A program made the translations under genes and the position numbers. Under the pieces are notes generated by a model, which was given only the letters and a program-made list of their open reading frames with translations, was not told the DNA's origin and did no database searches. Shown piece by piece: positions 23,151 through 34,625 of a stretch of DNA of 64,000 nt (position 1 is the stretch's first letter; each line of letters starts with the position of its first letter). Source of the stretch: Cylindrodendrum hubeiense (lineage: Eukaryota; Ascomycota; Sordariomycetes; Hypocreales; Nectriaceae). The DNA lies in contig JAANBB010000134.1 in the NCBI GenBank assembly GCA_014621425.1, forward strand, positions 1 to 64,000, given 5' to 3'.

Positions 23151-26100
23151 TCTTCGCATCGACCAGACGCTCGCCTCATCCATCATGTCACACTTGTCAT
23201 CATCGCTGGTAACGAAGGGCATGGTTGTGACAGCCAGGGTTGTTGTCGTGCATGGTGGCCGCGTCTTGTTCTTCCGCGTTTGGATCCTGTATTCGTGCCA
23301 TGCTGGTAAGAAACTTGATGGAGCGAGAAAAAACTCGGAACCGGCAGCGCCGGGGAACAAAGTCCGCTCCGAGGCGCACAACTTCAGCCTAGAAAATCCG
23401 CAACCTCCAATCGGTGGATAAATGGCAGACTGCTGGCCGGAAAACTCCCAATCAAAATGGATTGCACCACGCATGTGATGGCGAACACCTCCTCGATGGG
23501 GATGAACTTGGTTCTGGTGGGTGTGCTAAGTTGATTGATGGCGCCTATCACAGCGTGTCACACTTGCATAGGTAGACGCTCTATGGGGAAGGCGATAAAA
23601 CTTGGCCAAGATCGGATTGATGATGTATGCCCACGCACGCGCGTGTTACTGTGCGTGAGTGACAAGTGAGCGTGTGATATTCCGGGTGCAGTGGCAGAGC
23701 AATGGGGGCGCTTGATAAAGGCGTCAGCCTTCCCCCACGTTTACTTTATTTCTTTACTTGCATCTGGTTCGTCATCGCCAACATCATCAGCTTCGTGGCC
23801 GTGAATGCAGTCACGACAATCAGTCAACCATCCGACCATCCGCGACTCCGCAGCCGCACGCTGGTTGCCTGCCGCTGCGGCCTTGCCGGACGACTATAAA
23901 GTCAAACGCTCAGCCAGATACGTATACGAGAGTCAATACATCGCCGCTTACACGCGATCTTCCATTCCAGCCCTCGCCATTCGCCATTCGCCTCAGGCTG
24001 TCAGAGGCCCGTTGACGACTGGCTTCTTTTTCGCGGCGCAACTTCGAAAGCGACCGCGACCGGCCCCGAGTCCGGGCTTCGTGTTGGAGCGACCGTCGTC
24101 GTTAGCCTCGTGTCGCACCTACGTCTAGCACTCCGTGTTTACATGGCCTCTTTTTAAGAGCCTGCAGCCTCCATTCATCTTCGAAGGCTATCCTTGCCGC
24201 CCCGTTGCGTCAGCTCGTATTTCTCCGTGCACCGTTGCTTTCTATCCCGGGTGTTAGAGCAAGGCTACAGAATTCGAACAGCCTGGCTCTTTCTTATCCA
24301 TGCCCGTCGAGACACTACGCCAGGGCCAGGGGGTGCGCCAACCGCTCAACCGGGCACCGTCTGAATCACACCGAGCCGCTTCGTCGTCCGCAGTGACCCC
24401 CTGTCGTGTCTTGCCGCCGGCGCGCGCCTAGAAGCCCAAGGAGAAGGAAAATTTTTCACCGGAACGGTTTCGCGGGCATCCGGGACGGCGGACGATAGGA
24501 ATCCATCCCAGGCCATCATCTCGCTTACTCCCCACCGGTAAATTTGACTGGCACTCTGGTGGAGAGGGAACAGAAGCCTTAGACCCGCTCTAAGGTGACC
24601 CTTTCGGAGGCGTTGCCAGGCCTTTTGCTAGGCATCTTTCCATCAGTTCTCACCCTGTGCAGGCCAAGCCTACTCTGCCCGAGGGAGCGGGAAGTTGGAA
24701 AAAGCAAAGCATCTATTGAAATTTTTTCTCTGGCTGAATTTTGTGGCTTCACCGTCCTGCCGTTCCTCCACCCTTGCGCCTGGTGGCTGGGATAGTTTTT
24801 CTCTGAGACGAAGCGAGAAAGAGAAAAGAAACGAGAGGGAACGAGTAATTGCCATTGTGTGCGATTGTGCGAGTGTGTGCGTCGTCTGTGAGCTCAGAGC
24901 ACAGAGCGCAGAGTACACATTCCCGGGCTACGCACACGCCCAGTCCAATCTCAGCTGAAGGGAAAGTCGGATCCGCCACACAGCAGCCTTGCCCTGTAAT
25001 CGCAGTCGACCACTGAGCAGGCCGGCGACAGGTACTGTTGGGCGCTGCCATCTGGCAAGCCATTGTTGGCGGGCTCTCCTTTTTTCCTTTTCTGCCAGGG
25101 GACTCCTTTCGCGAGCACACAATCCGTGCCATCTAAGCCCCCCTTTTCCCTCCGACACGTCAATCAGCGCCGGAGTTGGCTGAGTCTCATCAAAAGGATT
25201 GAGTCATCGGCTGAAATCTGAAATCTGCGAGTTGGAGTCAGCAGCCAGTGGAAGCGGCCAGACTCGCGCCCAACAAGAGGATTGGACACTTGGCTGTCGA
25301 GTGGGATTGGGAAGCCAGCCAAAGAAATCACACCCAAAAAAAAAAAAAATTGGTAGCGGAGCGCCGCAGCACCGCACAGCGCATCACAGCGACAGCACAG
25401 CGCATTGCAGTTGCAGTGCCCCCCAGTGCCGCAGCGTGCAGCGGAAGGTGCGTCACCGTCGTCATCCAGCAGGGCGAAGACAACTTGGTGGACGAGGAGA
25501 CAGTGCGGCGCGAAAGTGAGCCACACCGTGGACCTGCGCCCCCCGAATCTTCTACGGAAGTGACTAAGCCCTACTAATCGCACCCCCGAAGAGTCATCTT
25601 TGGCGGGGTACGTACCGTTTTGGCGGGAAGAAGGAACAGTCACTGGCTGTTCACTGGCTGTTCACTGCCTGCCTGGCCTGCTGCTTCTCTCTCAGGCGCC
25701 AAGAACCTAGAGGGCAGGAGCAAGTTCGAGCACCCCTTCCCCTTTACCCCTACCCCCTGGCACACAGGTTACCCATGCAACGCAGGTATCCCTGCACCTG
25801 CCCTTGACCCCTGTCCATGCCGGCCGTCGCCCTCTCCCCTCCTACCCACATATTTTCCACCCTCCTTTCACACCCACCCCTGGGCGAGCCCGACCGTGCC
25901 CACACACAATCTGCCCGGCCGCTGGAATAATATATAGCTTCCTCACACGCCCGTTCCAACCTCCTCTCCTCCTCCTCTTCCAGCATCTTGGCGCTTGCCA
26001 ATCACAAATTTTTACCACAACAAATAGCAGTTTCGCCAGCACACCGGTGCCGACGTCATCACTCTTTTCAACAACATCTTCAGCTGGGGCTTAGTCAAGC

Positions 26101-26188
26101 GTCCAGCATCTTCTCGTCATCACGACCACGTTCCACGGGACCTGGCCTCGACAACCTCCAAGGAGGAAAGATATAACACAGATCGGTC
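23151..26188. other. Upstream region of the 26.5-kb gene
   Basis: No supported gene. It includes an A13 run near 25336-25350 and a strongly C/T-rich segment from about 25730 to 26060 with repeated CCTCCTCCTC-type tracts. A duplicated CACTGGCTGTT is at about 25640-25665. The C/T-rich part is likely promoter and leader of the gene at 26515. Confidence 0.4.
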
Positions 26189-26248
26189 ATGTTCGCCGCA
26201 GCAAGACACTTCTCTAACCCTTTCCCTTCCGACTACATACCGAGGTGA
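26189..26248 (+). other. Upstream open reading frame (19 codons) in the leader
   Basis: ATG at 26189, stop TGA at 26246-26248, coding 19 residues and ending 266 bp before the main ATG. If transcription begins in the C/T-rich block upstream, this uORF lies in the mRNA and could limit translation of the main frame. Whether it is transcribed is not visible from sequence. Confidence 0.35.
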
Positions 26249-26514
26249 CGGGCTTAATCCGATCACCTCCTCCCGGGCGCCACTTCCCAGCGCGTCCTGA
26301 AAACAATTGACTGCGCACTCAAGAACCAGTTTTTGACCGCAGCGTTCGACGAACACTCGCCCCACCCTCTACAATACAAAACACCACAAAGAAAACCACA
26401 AAAATAAACCGACATACGGGGCTCCCTACCAACAACTACCGAAGTCTGGAGGAGAGCGGTTGTTTTCACTTCATTGACACGGGTGTCAGTTGGGCATCGC
26501 AAGAGCACAGGATC

Positions 26515-27767
26515 ATGAGTTACCCTTCACCACGAACTCCTGGATCGACTCCGATCCACGACTACGACAGCGTCTACGCGAGGATGTCGTCAGCCACTCC
26601 CACCCCATCGCCCCGGCCCACCTGGGCCGAGTCGAGCACTCCACGTCGCCCCGCAACCCGCGCGGCCCATGGACGCTTCAACAGCTACTCTCAGACGGGC
26701 GACTTCAGCCCAAGGCCTCCCAAGGATTCCCCCCGCTACAACAGCAACGGGCAGTATAGCACGGCAGATGTGAGTCCCAAATATTTTTCGTCTCGCAGGC
26801 CTTCCGGGTCCTCTCCGCGCTCTAAGCGCGATCGCCGCTCCTCGTTTACCTATGTCCGGGCTTCCACCCCTTATGGAGAATCCGACGAGGACGAGATCAT
26901 CGAGGCTTTGGGTCACACCTACGTGCTTCCTGCACAGACCCGGTCCAAGCACCATCACCACGAGCGCAGATCCTCGCTCTACACTCGAGACTTTGATGGG
27001 GGATGGTACACTAATTTCGACGCCTACCTGCAGGGTGCCCAGACCGCCGCCTTTTACGACGAGTTCTACGCCCGAGAGCAGCAGCCAGTGCACCAAACGC
27101 CTCAGCCGCCCCCCCACCACGCTTTTCCCACAGCCGCCGCTCCTCTACCGCCGTCCCTCCTCCCCGGCCTCAGACCGTCCGACCCGTCAGCACGCAGCGC
27201 GCCAAGCCTCCTCCCTCCCCACCCAAGGCCACCGATGCCGATGCCCGGAAGCACCGGATTCCTCCTGGCTACTCACTCAAGAACTGGGATCCCACCGAGG
27301 AGCCCATTCTGCTTCTAGGTAGTGTGTTCGATGCCAATAGCCTTGGCAAGTGGATCTACGACTGGACCGTATACTACCAAGGGCCTGCCACACCCATCTC
27401 TGACATGGCCGGAGAGCTTTGGCTCCTACTCATCCAACTGGCCGGCAAAGTGAAGCGAGCTGACGAGATCGTTGGACGAGTGCGCAGCGCAGAGAACCGT
27501 GACCTTGTTGAGGAGTTCATCGAGGGCGGCGAGCGTCTCACTGAGAAGCTCAGGACCCTTCTCAAGTCATGCGAGGCTCCTATGCTTAAGGCTGCTAAGA
27601 GGAAGCAGTCTGGACTCGGCAAGAATGCCGGAGTCGAATTCGTCGAGACTCTCTTTGGCCGAGACCGAGAGTTGGCCAAGACGGAGAAGTTCATGACCAA
27701 CGTCCGCCTCTTTAACCTCCGGTTCGACGCCAACTGCGAGGAGATTCTCCGGAACCCGACCAAATAA
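26515..27767 (+). CDS. Conserved fungal protein (Pro/Ser-rich N-terminus), apparent frameshift
   Basis: ATG 26515 opens a Ser/Pro/Arg-rich frame that passes YTRDFDGGWYTNF and AFYDEFYAREQQP. The strongly protein-like C-terminal domain is in another frame, from about 27129: GYSLKNWDPTEEPILLLG, FDANSLGKWIYDWT, ISDMAGELWLLLIQLAGK, GVEFVETLFGRDRELAKT, ending NCEEILRNPTK. The shift falls at a C7 run (27109-27115). One extra C would join both frames (about 417 residues), so a homopolymer indel, in the assembly or in the genome, is the simplest reading. Alternatively a 128-bp intron 27006-27133 (weak donor GTACAC, acceptor CCCACAG) also restores the frame but deletes protein-like sequence. The domain is one I associate with fungal proteins annotated as 'vegetative cell wall protein gp1'-like, a poor name for a mainly helical cytoplasmic-looking domain. 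Function unknown. Confidence 0.75.
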
Positions 27768-29929
27768 ACGGACTGCCCATGGATCTACCTGGACTTGATT
27801 CTGTTTTTTTCCTTGTTCTCTCTACATACCCGAGGATCCTTTGACCCGGCCAGCAGAAGAACCCATACCCACTGGATTGGAACGGCCCACAGAGACTGTA
27901 CACTACCTCATTTTCCCGGATCTCCTTTCGGATTACCTCGCCATATGGATTTCCTTATCTTTAACGTCACTACACCCCTGGAGAGAGCGGTTACTTGTGT
28001 CCCACGACCAAGAACCAAGGGGCGACCTGTACTACCAGCAATGCACACGCGCGCGCGGAGGAGGGGGCATCGACCAAAGGGCTTTTTCCTATCTTAAGAT
28101 ACCCACACTGTTTTTCCGTTTGGAAGGTCGCGAGCGGTTGGAAAGTGAAGCAACGACGGAGGACGATGAACACAGTGGATGCGATAGAGTTGGATGATGG
28201 ATGGATATCGTGATTTCTTTTTATATTCTTTTTTGGATAGGTCTTTGATTTTGGCACAGCGCCTGGGATATTAAAAGTGATTGGCACTTAGATCGGTGGA
28301 ACACAACATTACTACGCGGTAATATGGATTATTGGAGGTCTTGTCTTTTACTTACACTTGGAACCTCACGTTTAGCTTAGGATTATTTGGAACGTGCGAT
28401 TACGCATGAGGAGGAGTTAGGGTTCCTTTTTTAGGCCGTTAGCTATACCACTCAGAGAGGTTGTTTGTTCTCGAATTGAAATTTAGATATTAGCAAGATT
28501 ATATGACCCATCATCTGTGATTGCCTGGTGACTTGATTGTACAGTTAGTTGACTACCCTGGTAGTCGACTCTCGAACCCATTATGAATATTCCAACATGA
28601 CGGCGTCTCGATTCGCCAATTGGAAGCCCCAGCCGGGCCCTAATCCACGCCCCTCTCGTTCCCGTCCGGAGGGGTTGGTATTGGGCGGATCTAGTGAGGC
28701 GCATCTTGAACGTGGGCTAGGGGACGATCGCCTGTGAGGATGAGGTCATGGACGGGCACCCCTGAAGAGGCGCGTCATGCATGAGAGAGGGGCGGCTGGT
28801 GTTCGGCCACGAGTGCGGATAGGCTAGGGCGAGGAACAATGCAAGATTAATGAGCATGAAACTGAACAAATTTTCACCAGTTTGCGTGTTACAGAGACCA
28901 GGGGGTGGGGGGCCTCATTTGGGTGTGATGTAATCAATTGCGGAGAAGACTGGACGATGACGTTTGGTCGAGGATTGAGACTGGGGTCTTGAACATTGCA
29001 AATCCTGAAAGAGGGGCGCGCGCACGAACGGGTTAATGATCAACGCCGAGGTGGTAGTGATCGTCAGGGTACGGCGTCTCATTCCCCGACATTTGGACGG
29101 AATTTGTGGAGTTGGGATCCAGAGCTGTGCAGGTTGTTGAAGGGAGTTCGCTCCACTGGCGCATGTCTTTTCCGTGTTGGTGATGACGGTGGCGAAGCCG
29201 TAATGACTGGATGATTACTGAGTTGCTGGTCGGGCTGCGCTGGCGGAGGCGGGCGATGCAACGAGCTGGAAGTAATCACAGTTCCATAGATTTCCGTCGG
29301 TCCTTTGTCAGCCCGTTTTCTTACCTGATTATCATCGCGCCTATTCATCGTGTTCCCCGCAGGCGCAGTCATGATCGACAAGATTGACTCTTTGGTGCAT
29401 CCCAGATGATAAGCTGAGTAAAGATCTGATTGATCTTTACGCTACCTGGCCGTCCCGGACGGCCGCCATGTCTTGAAAAACCCCCAGCCACCGCTGAAGG
29501 CCGGGAGCACTCGTCCCGGTCTCGAATCTGACTTGATCTCAGTTTACGTTGCGGCGCGCCCGGGTCTTTGGTTGTTTGCTGCGTGCACACACAGCGGTGC
29601 GAGAGCCGAGACACCAAAGCGCAGCCACCAGACGCCCCGCGGCAGTTTGCTTCCCCCCTCGCCCTGCAGCTCCGCCGAGCCCCGCTCGCCGCCCGATTTG
29701 TCTCGCACTATCCAGCAGCAAGCCATCGCAGTGGCACGCATATGTACGCGCGAAACGGTAGCACAGGTGGGCTTGGCTGGGCTTGTTTCTCCTCGCGCGG
29801 GCGGAGGCCAACTTCCGCATGTCATGTGTTGCGTTAGGAGGGGCTTCGGCGATGGCTTGGTGTAAGTGCCGTGCGTGTCGACGAGGTTGGGGAGAAGCGC
29901 GGGGTGAGGGTTGCGATGCTTGCACAGAT

Positions 29930-29954
29930 CACACTCACACTCACACTCACACAC
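29930..29954. repeat. (CACACT)n microsatellite
   Basis: About four tandem CACACT units ending in CACAC. Confidence 0.75.
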
Positions 29955-30919
29955 GGTGCGGCGGGCAAGTTGATAACCCTGGAGGGTGTCTGGAGTAAGC
30001 GTCTAGGTCGCCAATCATGGCCGGTCGGGGTGCGAAGCTGAGAAGCCGGCGTTCTTGACGGTTCCCACGTGCGTGAGAGTGGTTGGGGGAGTTGCGGAGT
30101 TGGGGGCGACCATGACCCGCAGGCCTAGACTGGCGGACTGCCGACGGGCACCATCTCGGTGAGCCAAGGTGAGGGACGCAGGGCAGCTAGCTACCCGTCC
30201 GCAGGGAGAAGGTGAAAAAACATGCACTAAGCTTTGACAGCATGTCAGGGGTGATTGATTGCTCGCTCGCCCCTTGCGTGGGTGAGTACGAGCTTGACGA
30301 GGTGAGTACGGGCCTGTACCCGCGCCGTCCGGGCAGAGCAGTTATTTCTCCCTGTTCGGCCCGTCCCATTGTTTGTCTTTGTGGCATACCGCCATGATCC
30401 AACACATGTGATGGGACGCTGGGCTGCTGTGTGGTACCACAAGACGCCGTAGTGTCGTGTTTCCCAGAACACCATCAGGTGCCTCATTTGCGGCGGTAAA
30501 CGAGGCCTATCCCCTCTCCCTGATGTCTACACGGCGCCATGTCTGCACGCCTGCACGTCTACATGTCTACATGTCCACGATGTGATGGCGCATGGGGAAA
30601 CAAAACGTATGTGTGATTTGCGCATGCGCCTCGCTGCAGTTTCTTTCTTGGCTTGTCGGTCCGGGATGACCCCCAACGTGCACTCACTCGTTGGGTTGCT
30701 CGTTGGGCGCTTAAACGCCCCGGAACGACCTGTGGCGGCGACACCCGTGATGCTGCGGACCGGCATGGGTTGCAACGTGGGCGCGCCCAATGAGGGGACG
30801 GCAAGCACGCGATTGATTGTGCATACGCTGACTCGTAAACTCGAGTGCGATGGGCACATTTGCACGCCCAAGTCCAAGTGCCGAGCCGGCGACTGCATCG
30901 TCGGCGCGTTTCAACGTTG

Positions 30920-30955
30920 GGCTGAGAGGGCTGGGAGGGCTGGAAGGGCTGGAAA
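30920..30955. repeat. 9-bp tandem repeat, four copies
   Basis: Four consecutive units of the form GGCTGRRAR: GGCTGAGAG, GGCTGGGAG, GGCTGGAAG, GGCTGGAAA. Confidence 0.75.
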
Positions 30956-32190
30956 GCATGGCACACATAAATTGTCACAGTGCCCGTGTGGGTGGCAGTT
31001 CAAAAACACCGGGGTCTTTATTTTGGGTGCTACATGCCCCCAATACCTCCACGCCCCCCCAGCCATCTCGCATCCTTCCGCTGACCGTGCAGCGTTGCCG
31101 TATTTAATTCAGGGTGCACTTCCATGTAACCCACTCGATTCGTATGCGCTTGCATGGCGTCGCATCCCCCACCCTCTCGTTATTGCCGGACCGGTTGGTC
31201 CTGGGCTCCTGGGATAACGTCAGCGGTTTGTGTGTCGCTTCAGCTCGCAGTTCGTGCGTCTGCAGCGGCCACATGCGGGTAAAACAGAGGCCGGTGGCAG
31301 GGCAAGTAAGACGCCAGTGGTCTGTGGATCGTGGGATTTCCGGCTCGTGTCTTGGTTGCAGAGCCCAGGGATATTCTTAGCACGATGCGCGACAGTGTGC
31401 TGCTCTGGCCAAGACTCGCCAGAACTGTGCGACCGGGGCGCCTGTTGTCGATGCCCTGTTGATTCCCAGTTGACTCCCTGTCGCCGACAGGAAAAAGCAT
31501 CGAGCCCTGCGCGGTTGTGCCGACCGACAACCTCGGTAGGCCTAGGACATGGGTTCGCCATCACACTGACCGGTCAAAGCAGTCATGCAGCGTGTTGCAA
31601 TTCTACTACCTGGTCCAGACCCATGGCCAATTCCCAACCCTTTTACGCCTTCTCGGGGGACAGGGATCCCGGCATCATCGCTTGCAGAAAAACTTTGCGT
31701 TTGCGCCGGGACACGAAATGAATCCGGGATGCAGAGTGTCACTGCCGGCATGGTCCGACCGGAACGGGTTTCCACGACCCCAGGTTTGCGCAGGGGATGC
31801 AGCGTTGATCCAAACTCATGGACTGTGCCAAGCGAACGCTGCTTGTCGCTTTAACAACAGCACCCTAAAAAGGAGGAGTCTCTTTACGGAACATCAAGAA
31901 AATAGAGAGATGAATAAATAAAGATAAAACAAGAAACTGGATATTGATATTGAGAGAATCCCTTCATGATGCACTTAGGTTGGACTAAAACTACCTGCAT
32001 TACACAGTAAATGGCGACGCACTCATGATGAGAGTTGACATTCAAGCACTTTTAAACTACGCCTATAACCAGTCTGATATAGTTTAACTAAGTTGATGAA
32101 TTAAATGAGATTCCAACAATTTGACATGCATCTCGTACATGAGCAACATATTGACACCATATTGACAACGTCGGCTTCTAAGCTAGATAA

Positions 32191-33075
32191 CTACACTAAA
32201 CTCTCCAACACCACCAAGGAGTTAATAGTGACAGGTTCTTGCGTGAGCCGGGACGACTGCTTCTCATCCAAGTGAATGGCGTATATGCCCTCAGCCGTTG
32301 CAGGCGCGATATCCCGCTCTATAGAGTCTCCAACATATGCAATCTCATGTGCTTGAATGGCCAATTGATCCAGCACTTTCAGGAAAAGCCCAGAGGTCTT
32401 TGAAACGCCGAAATGGTTCGTTGTTGCAAGGAAATCCACGTACTCAGATATACCAAGGTCTCTCAGCGCCCGCTCTTGGGCATCCTGTGGCCCTTCCGTG
32501 ATCACTACTATCCTCCGGCCGGAGGACTTGATCGCCCTAAGTAGTGATACTGCTCCAGGCTTCAGCGTTAAATTTTGCACAAGTACACGTTCGTAAGAAG
32601 TTATAAGATCGTCGATCAGTCCTTGACCCAGCCCGAAATGATCGAGTGTGGCAGAAAAGCGGTCTCGGCGATAGTCATGAGAGGTTTTCCCGTCGACAAA
32701 CGCGTTTGAGGTTCCTTGCCTGAGAGCCTCTTGATAACGGGCCTGAACCGCTTCTCGCGAGATATTGAGATGTCCTTGGGCGATTAAAGTCAGGCAGTGT
32801 GCAGTTGCTGCACAACTGGCCTTGCGGAACTCGTGCAGAGTGTCGTCGAGGTCAAAGCCGATCCATGACCTGGTATCCAGAGTGGCGCGCACTTGATCCT
32901 CGGCATTTGATGATGTTGATGGTAAAGAGGAAGGCATATTGGAGGTGTGGCGTGCAATGCTGATTCTCCTTGGTATTTGACGTGGAGATTGTTGGGAAGC
33001 CGGAGTCGTTGACCAAGAGTCATTAGTTCCATTGACGCTAAGCATAGGTGGATTGATACCTCGTCGACCCCGCAT
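32191..33075 (-). CDS. HAD-superfamily hydrolase
   Basis: Intronless, 294 residues from ATG 33075. All four HAD motifs are visible: motif I FDLDDTL with nucleophile D75 and acid D77, motif II VVITEG with T193, motif III lysine K226 in GVSKTSGLF, and motif IV GDSIERD with D250 and D255. The helical cap between motifs I and II marks the HAD-IA type, as in YjjG-like nucleotidases and phosphoglycolate-phosphatase relatives. A phosphatase acting on a small metabolite is likely; substrate unknown. The first 46 residues are Ser/Pro/Arg-rich and not part of the fold. A TATATAA on the same strand lies only about 27 bp before ATG 33075, so initiation at ATG 32937 (248 residues) is a real alternative. 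The gene sits alone in AT-richer DNA. Confidence 0.88.
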   Translation of the reverse strand: MRGRRGINPPMLSVNGTNDSWSTTPASQQSPRQIPRRISIARHTSNMPSSLPSTSSNAEDQVRATLDTRSWIGFDLDDTLHEFRKASCAATAHCLTLIAQGHLNISREAVQARYQEALRQGTSNAFVDGKTSHDYRRDRFSATLDHFGLGQGLIDDLITSYERVLVQNLTLKPGAVSLLRAIKSSGRRIVVITEGPQDAQERALRDLGISEYVDFLATTNHFGVSKTSGLFLKVLDQLAIQAHEIAYVGDSIERDIAPATAEGIYAIHLDEKQSSRLTQEPVTINSLVVLESLV

Positions 33076-33101
33076 CAATCACGCAACGTCACCATTGAGG
33101 T

Positions 33102-33108
33102 TATATAT
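33102..33108 (-). promoter_or_regulatory. Possible TATA box (TATATAA) for the HAD gene
   Basis: TATATAA on the minus strand, about 27-33 bp upstream of ATG 33075. If functional, transcription would begin near or inside the first ATG, favouring a downstream start. Confidence 0.3.
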
Positions 33109-34625
33109 CCTTGACCGCTTTCATTTCATGGTTGGTGCTCTATTGCCGACGTTTCAACTTGACACCATCTTTCGATAAGGTTGCTGGTCCCTGTGCATCT
33201 TAGATGCCTGGCGTGTTACGTAAGTGTCTGAATGGAACTGACGAAAGCAAAGATCCGTGCAACATGATTCTAACGGAATCTTGGATGAGAACTAACTTAG
33301 TGTAATTCGAATAGGTTGGGTTTGACCATTACTATCATTAAAGAACTTATTGACATCATTCGGGTGCTCTCGCAACGTTGCTATTATTGGCCCAAATGTA
33401 GATTTCATCTTAGTCAACTTTGCTCGAGGGCTAATTGACCATCAAATGCTTACCAGCTCGGGGTGTTTTTCTATAGCTAGGCACCATTCGTAATGGATAG
33501 TTCATTTTCTATCATGTGCGACACCTGCACTTAGATAACCCATTTTCTTCCCTGATAGAAGTTCGTTTTCGGCAGATGAAGTCGGCTTGAATCTATTACA
33601 AAGCTAGAAGGCATTTAACTTACTTAATTGAAAAGGAATCCTTCTAAATTTACGTGCTATGACGATACTGCATTTCCCTTCTGTATTAAATGGGCCGAAG
33701 CTGAACTAATGCCAATACTTTCACAACATGAAGCATCCGGACTAGTTATACTCACTTATTGAGGAGGGAAATTTGACTCCAATGTTTCCAAGAGCTCCCA
33801 TATTTTAGAGGAAAGGACCGAAAGGAAAGACTCGGAGCTAGGACGAGGCCATTGTTCGTCCCGAGACCATGAGGCATTTGGAACTCAAGACATATTGGCC
33901 ATATCGCCCTTGACTTTAAGATACCAGGATAACTTGTTTATCATTCCAAGAAAAATAGGAATTTTATCATTTTCCATTCAGTGACATTTATTACCATGGA
34001 GCGGAGATGAGGTTGATCAAGCTCGGGTGGTTGTGGAGATTTGCGATTTTCTCATTGACATCAGTATTGGCGGCACATATAAGTAGCACTTTCGATGCAA
34101 CTAACAAAATTGGAGATGAAATAACTTAGCTACGAAGACTCTGAATCCTTTGACGTATATTTTCTAGTGGATTTTGATGAGACGCGTTCGGTTTTGTAGG
34201 GTATGATAAGGGGCTAGGCTAGGGATTTGGAAGGGAGGGGACCCCTATTGCTTTTTTGTGGGCTTCAACATTAATGGGTATAATATAGAAGTGTCTATAT
34301 TTTAATTAGGATTTGTAGTAGCTTGTTGTCTGGCAGTCTTTGGATGAAGTTGAGTAATTGTCCTTCAAGCCACCATCAGCGCCATCGTGCGATGACTAAG
34401 CATGCTTCTCGCGTAGCCAAAATAATTTCCTCAAAGATGCACCCGACCGTCAACTCGTCTTTAAGGTAGCCTATGACGACAGAGACTCTTTGAGGCTAAG
34501 CACTGACTCTCACTGATAAAGGTGGATTCTGTTTATCATCGAGAAGGTATTGGTGCCTGCTTAGACTGTCTCATCGTCTCATATTGTCTCCTAACACATC
34601 CAGATCCGCTCAGCATCACCTGACC
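33109..34625. other. AT-richer intergenic region between divergent genes
   Basis: About 1.5 kb, visibly AT-richer than most of the window, between the HAD gene (-) and the methyltransferase (+). No open frame of note and no terminal repeats recognised. It could be a degraded mobile-element remnant, but I see no coding trace to support that. Confidence 0.35.

Larger units (their letters stand above)
27768..32190. other. Intergenic region with simple repeats
   Basis: About 4.4 kb without a supportable gene. The first few hundred bases are probably 3' UTR of the preceding gene. Contains (CACACT)n at 29930-29954, imperfect ACATGTCTAC-type repeats at about 30535-30580 and a 9-bp array at 30920-30955. 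Overlapping frames at 30582-31217 and 31230-31721 have no recognisable content. From about 31840 the sequence becomes AT-rich. Confidence 0.4.

Noticed and set aside
30582..31721. Possible genes of 211 and 163 codons
   Set aside because: No recognisable motif, includes a simple 9-bp repeat, and overlapping frames are open on the other strand as well.
33109..34560. RIP-degraded transposon
   Set aside because: The stretch is AT-richer, but no terminal repeats, target duplications or transposase/reverse-transcriptase remnants are visible.
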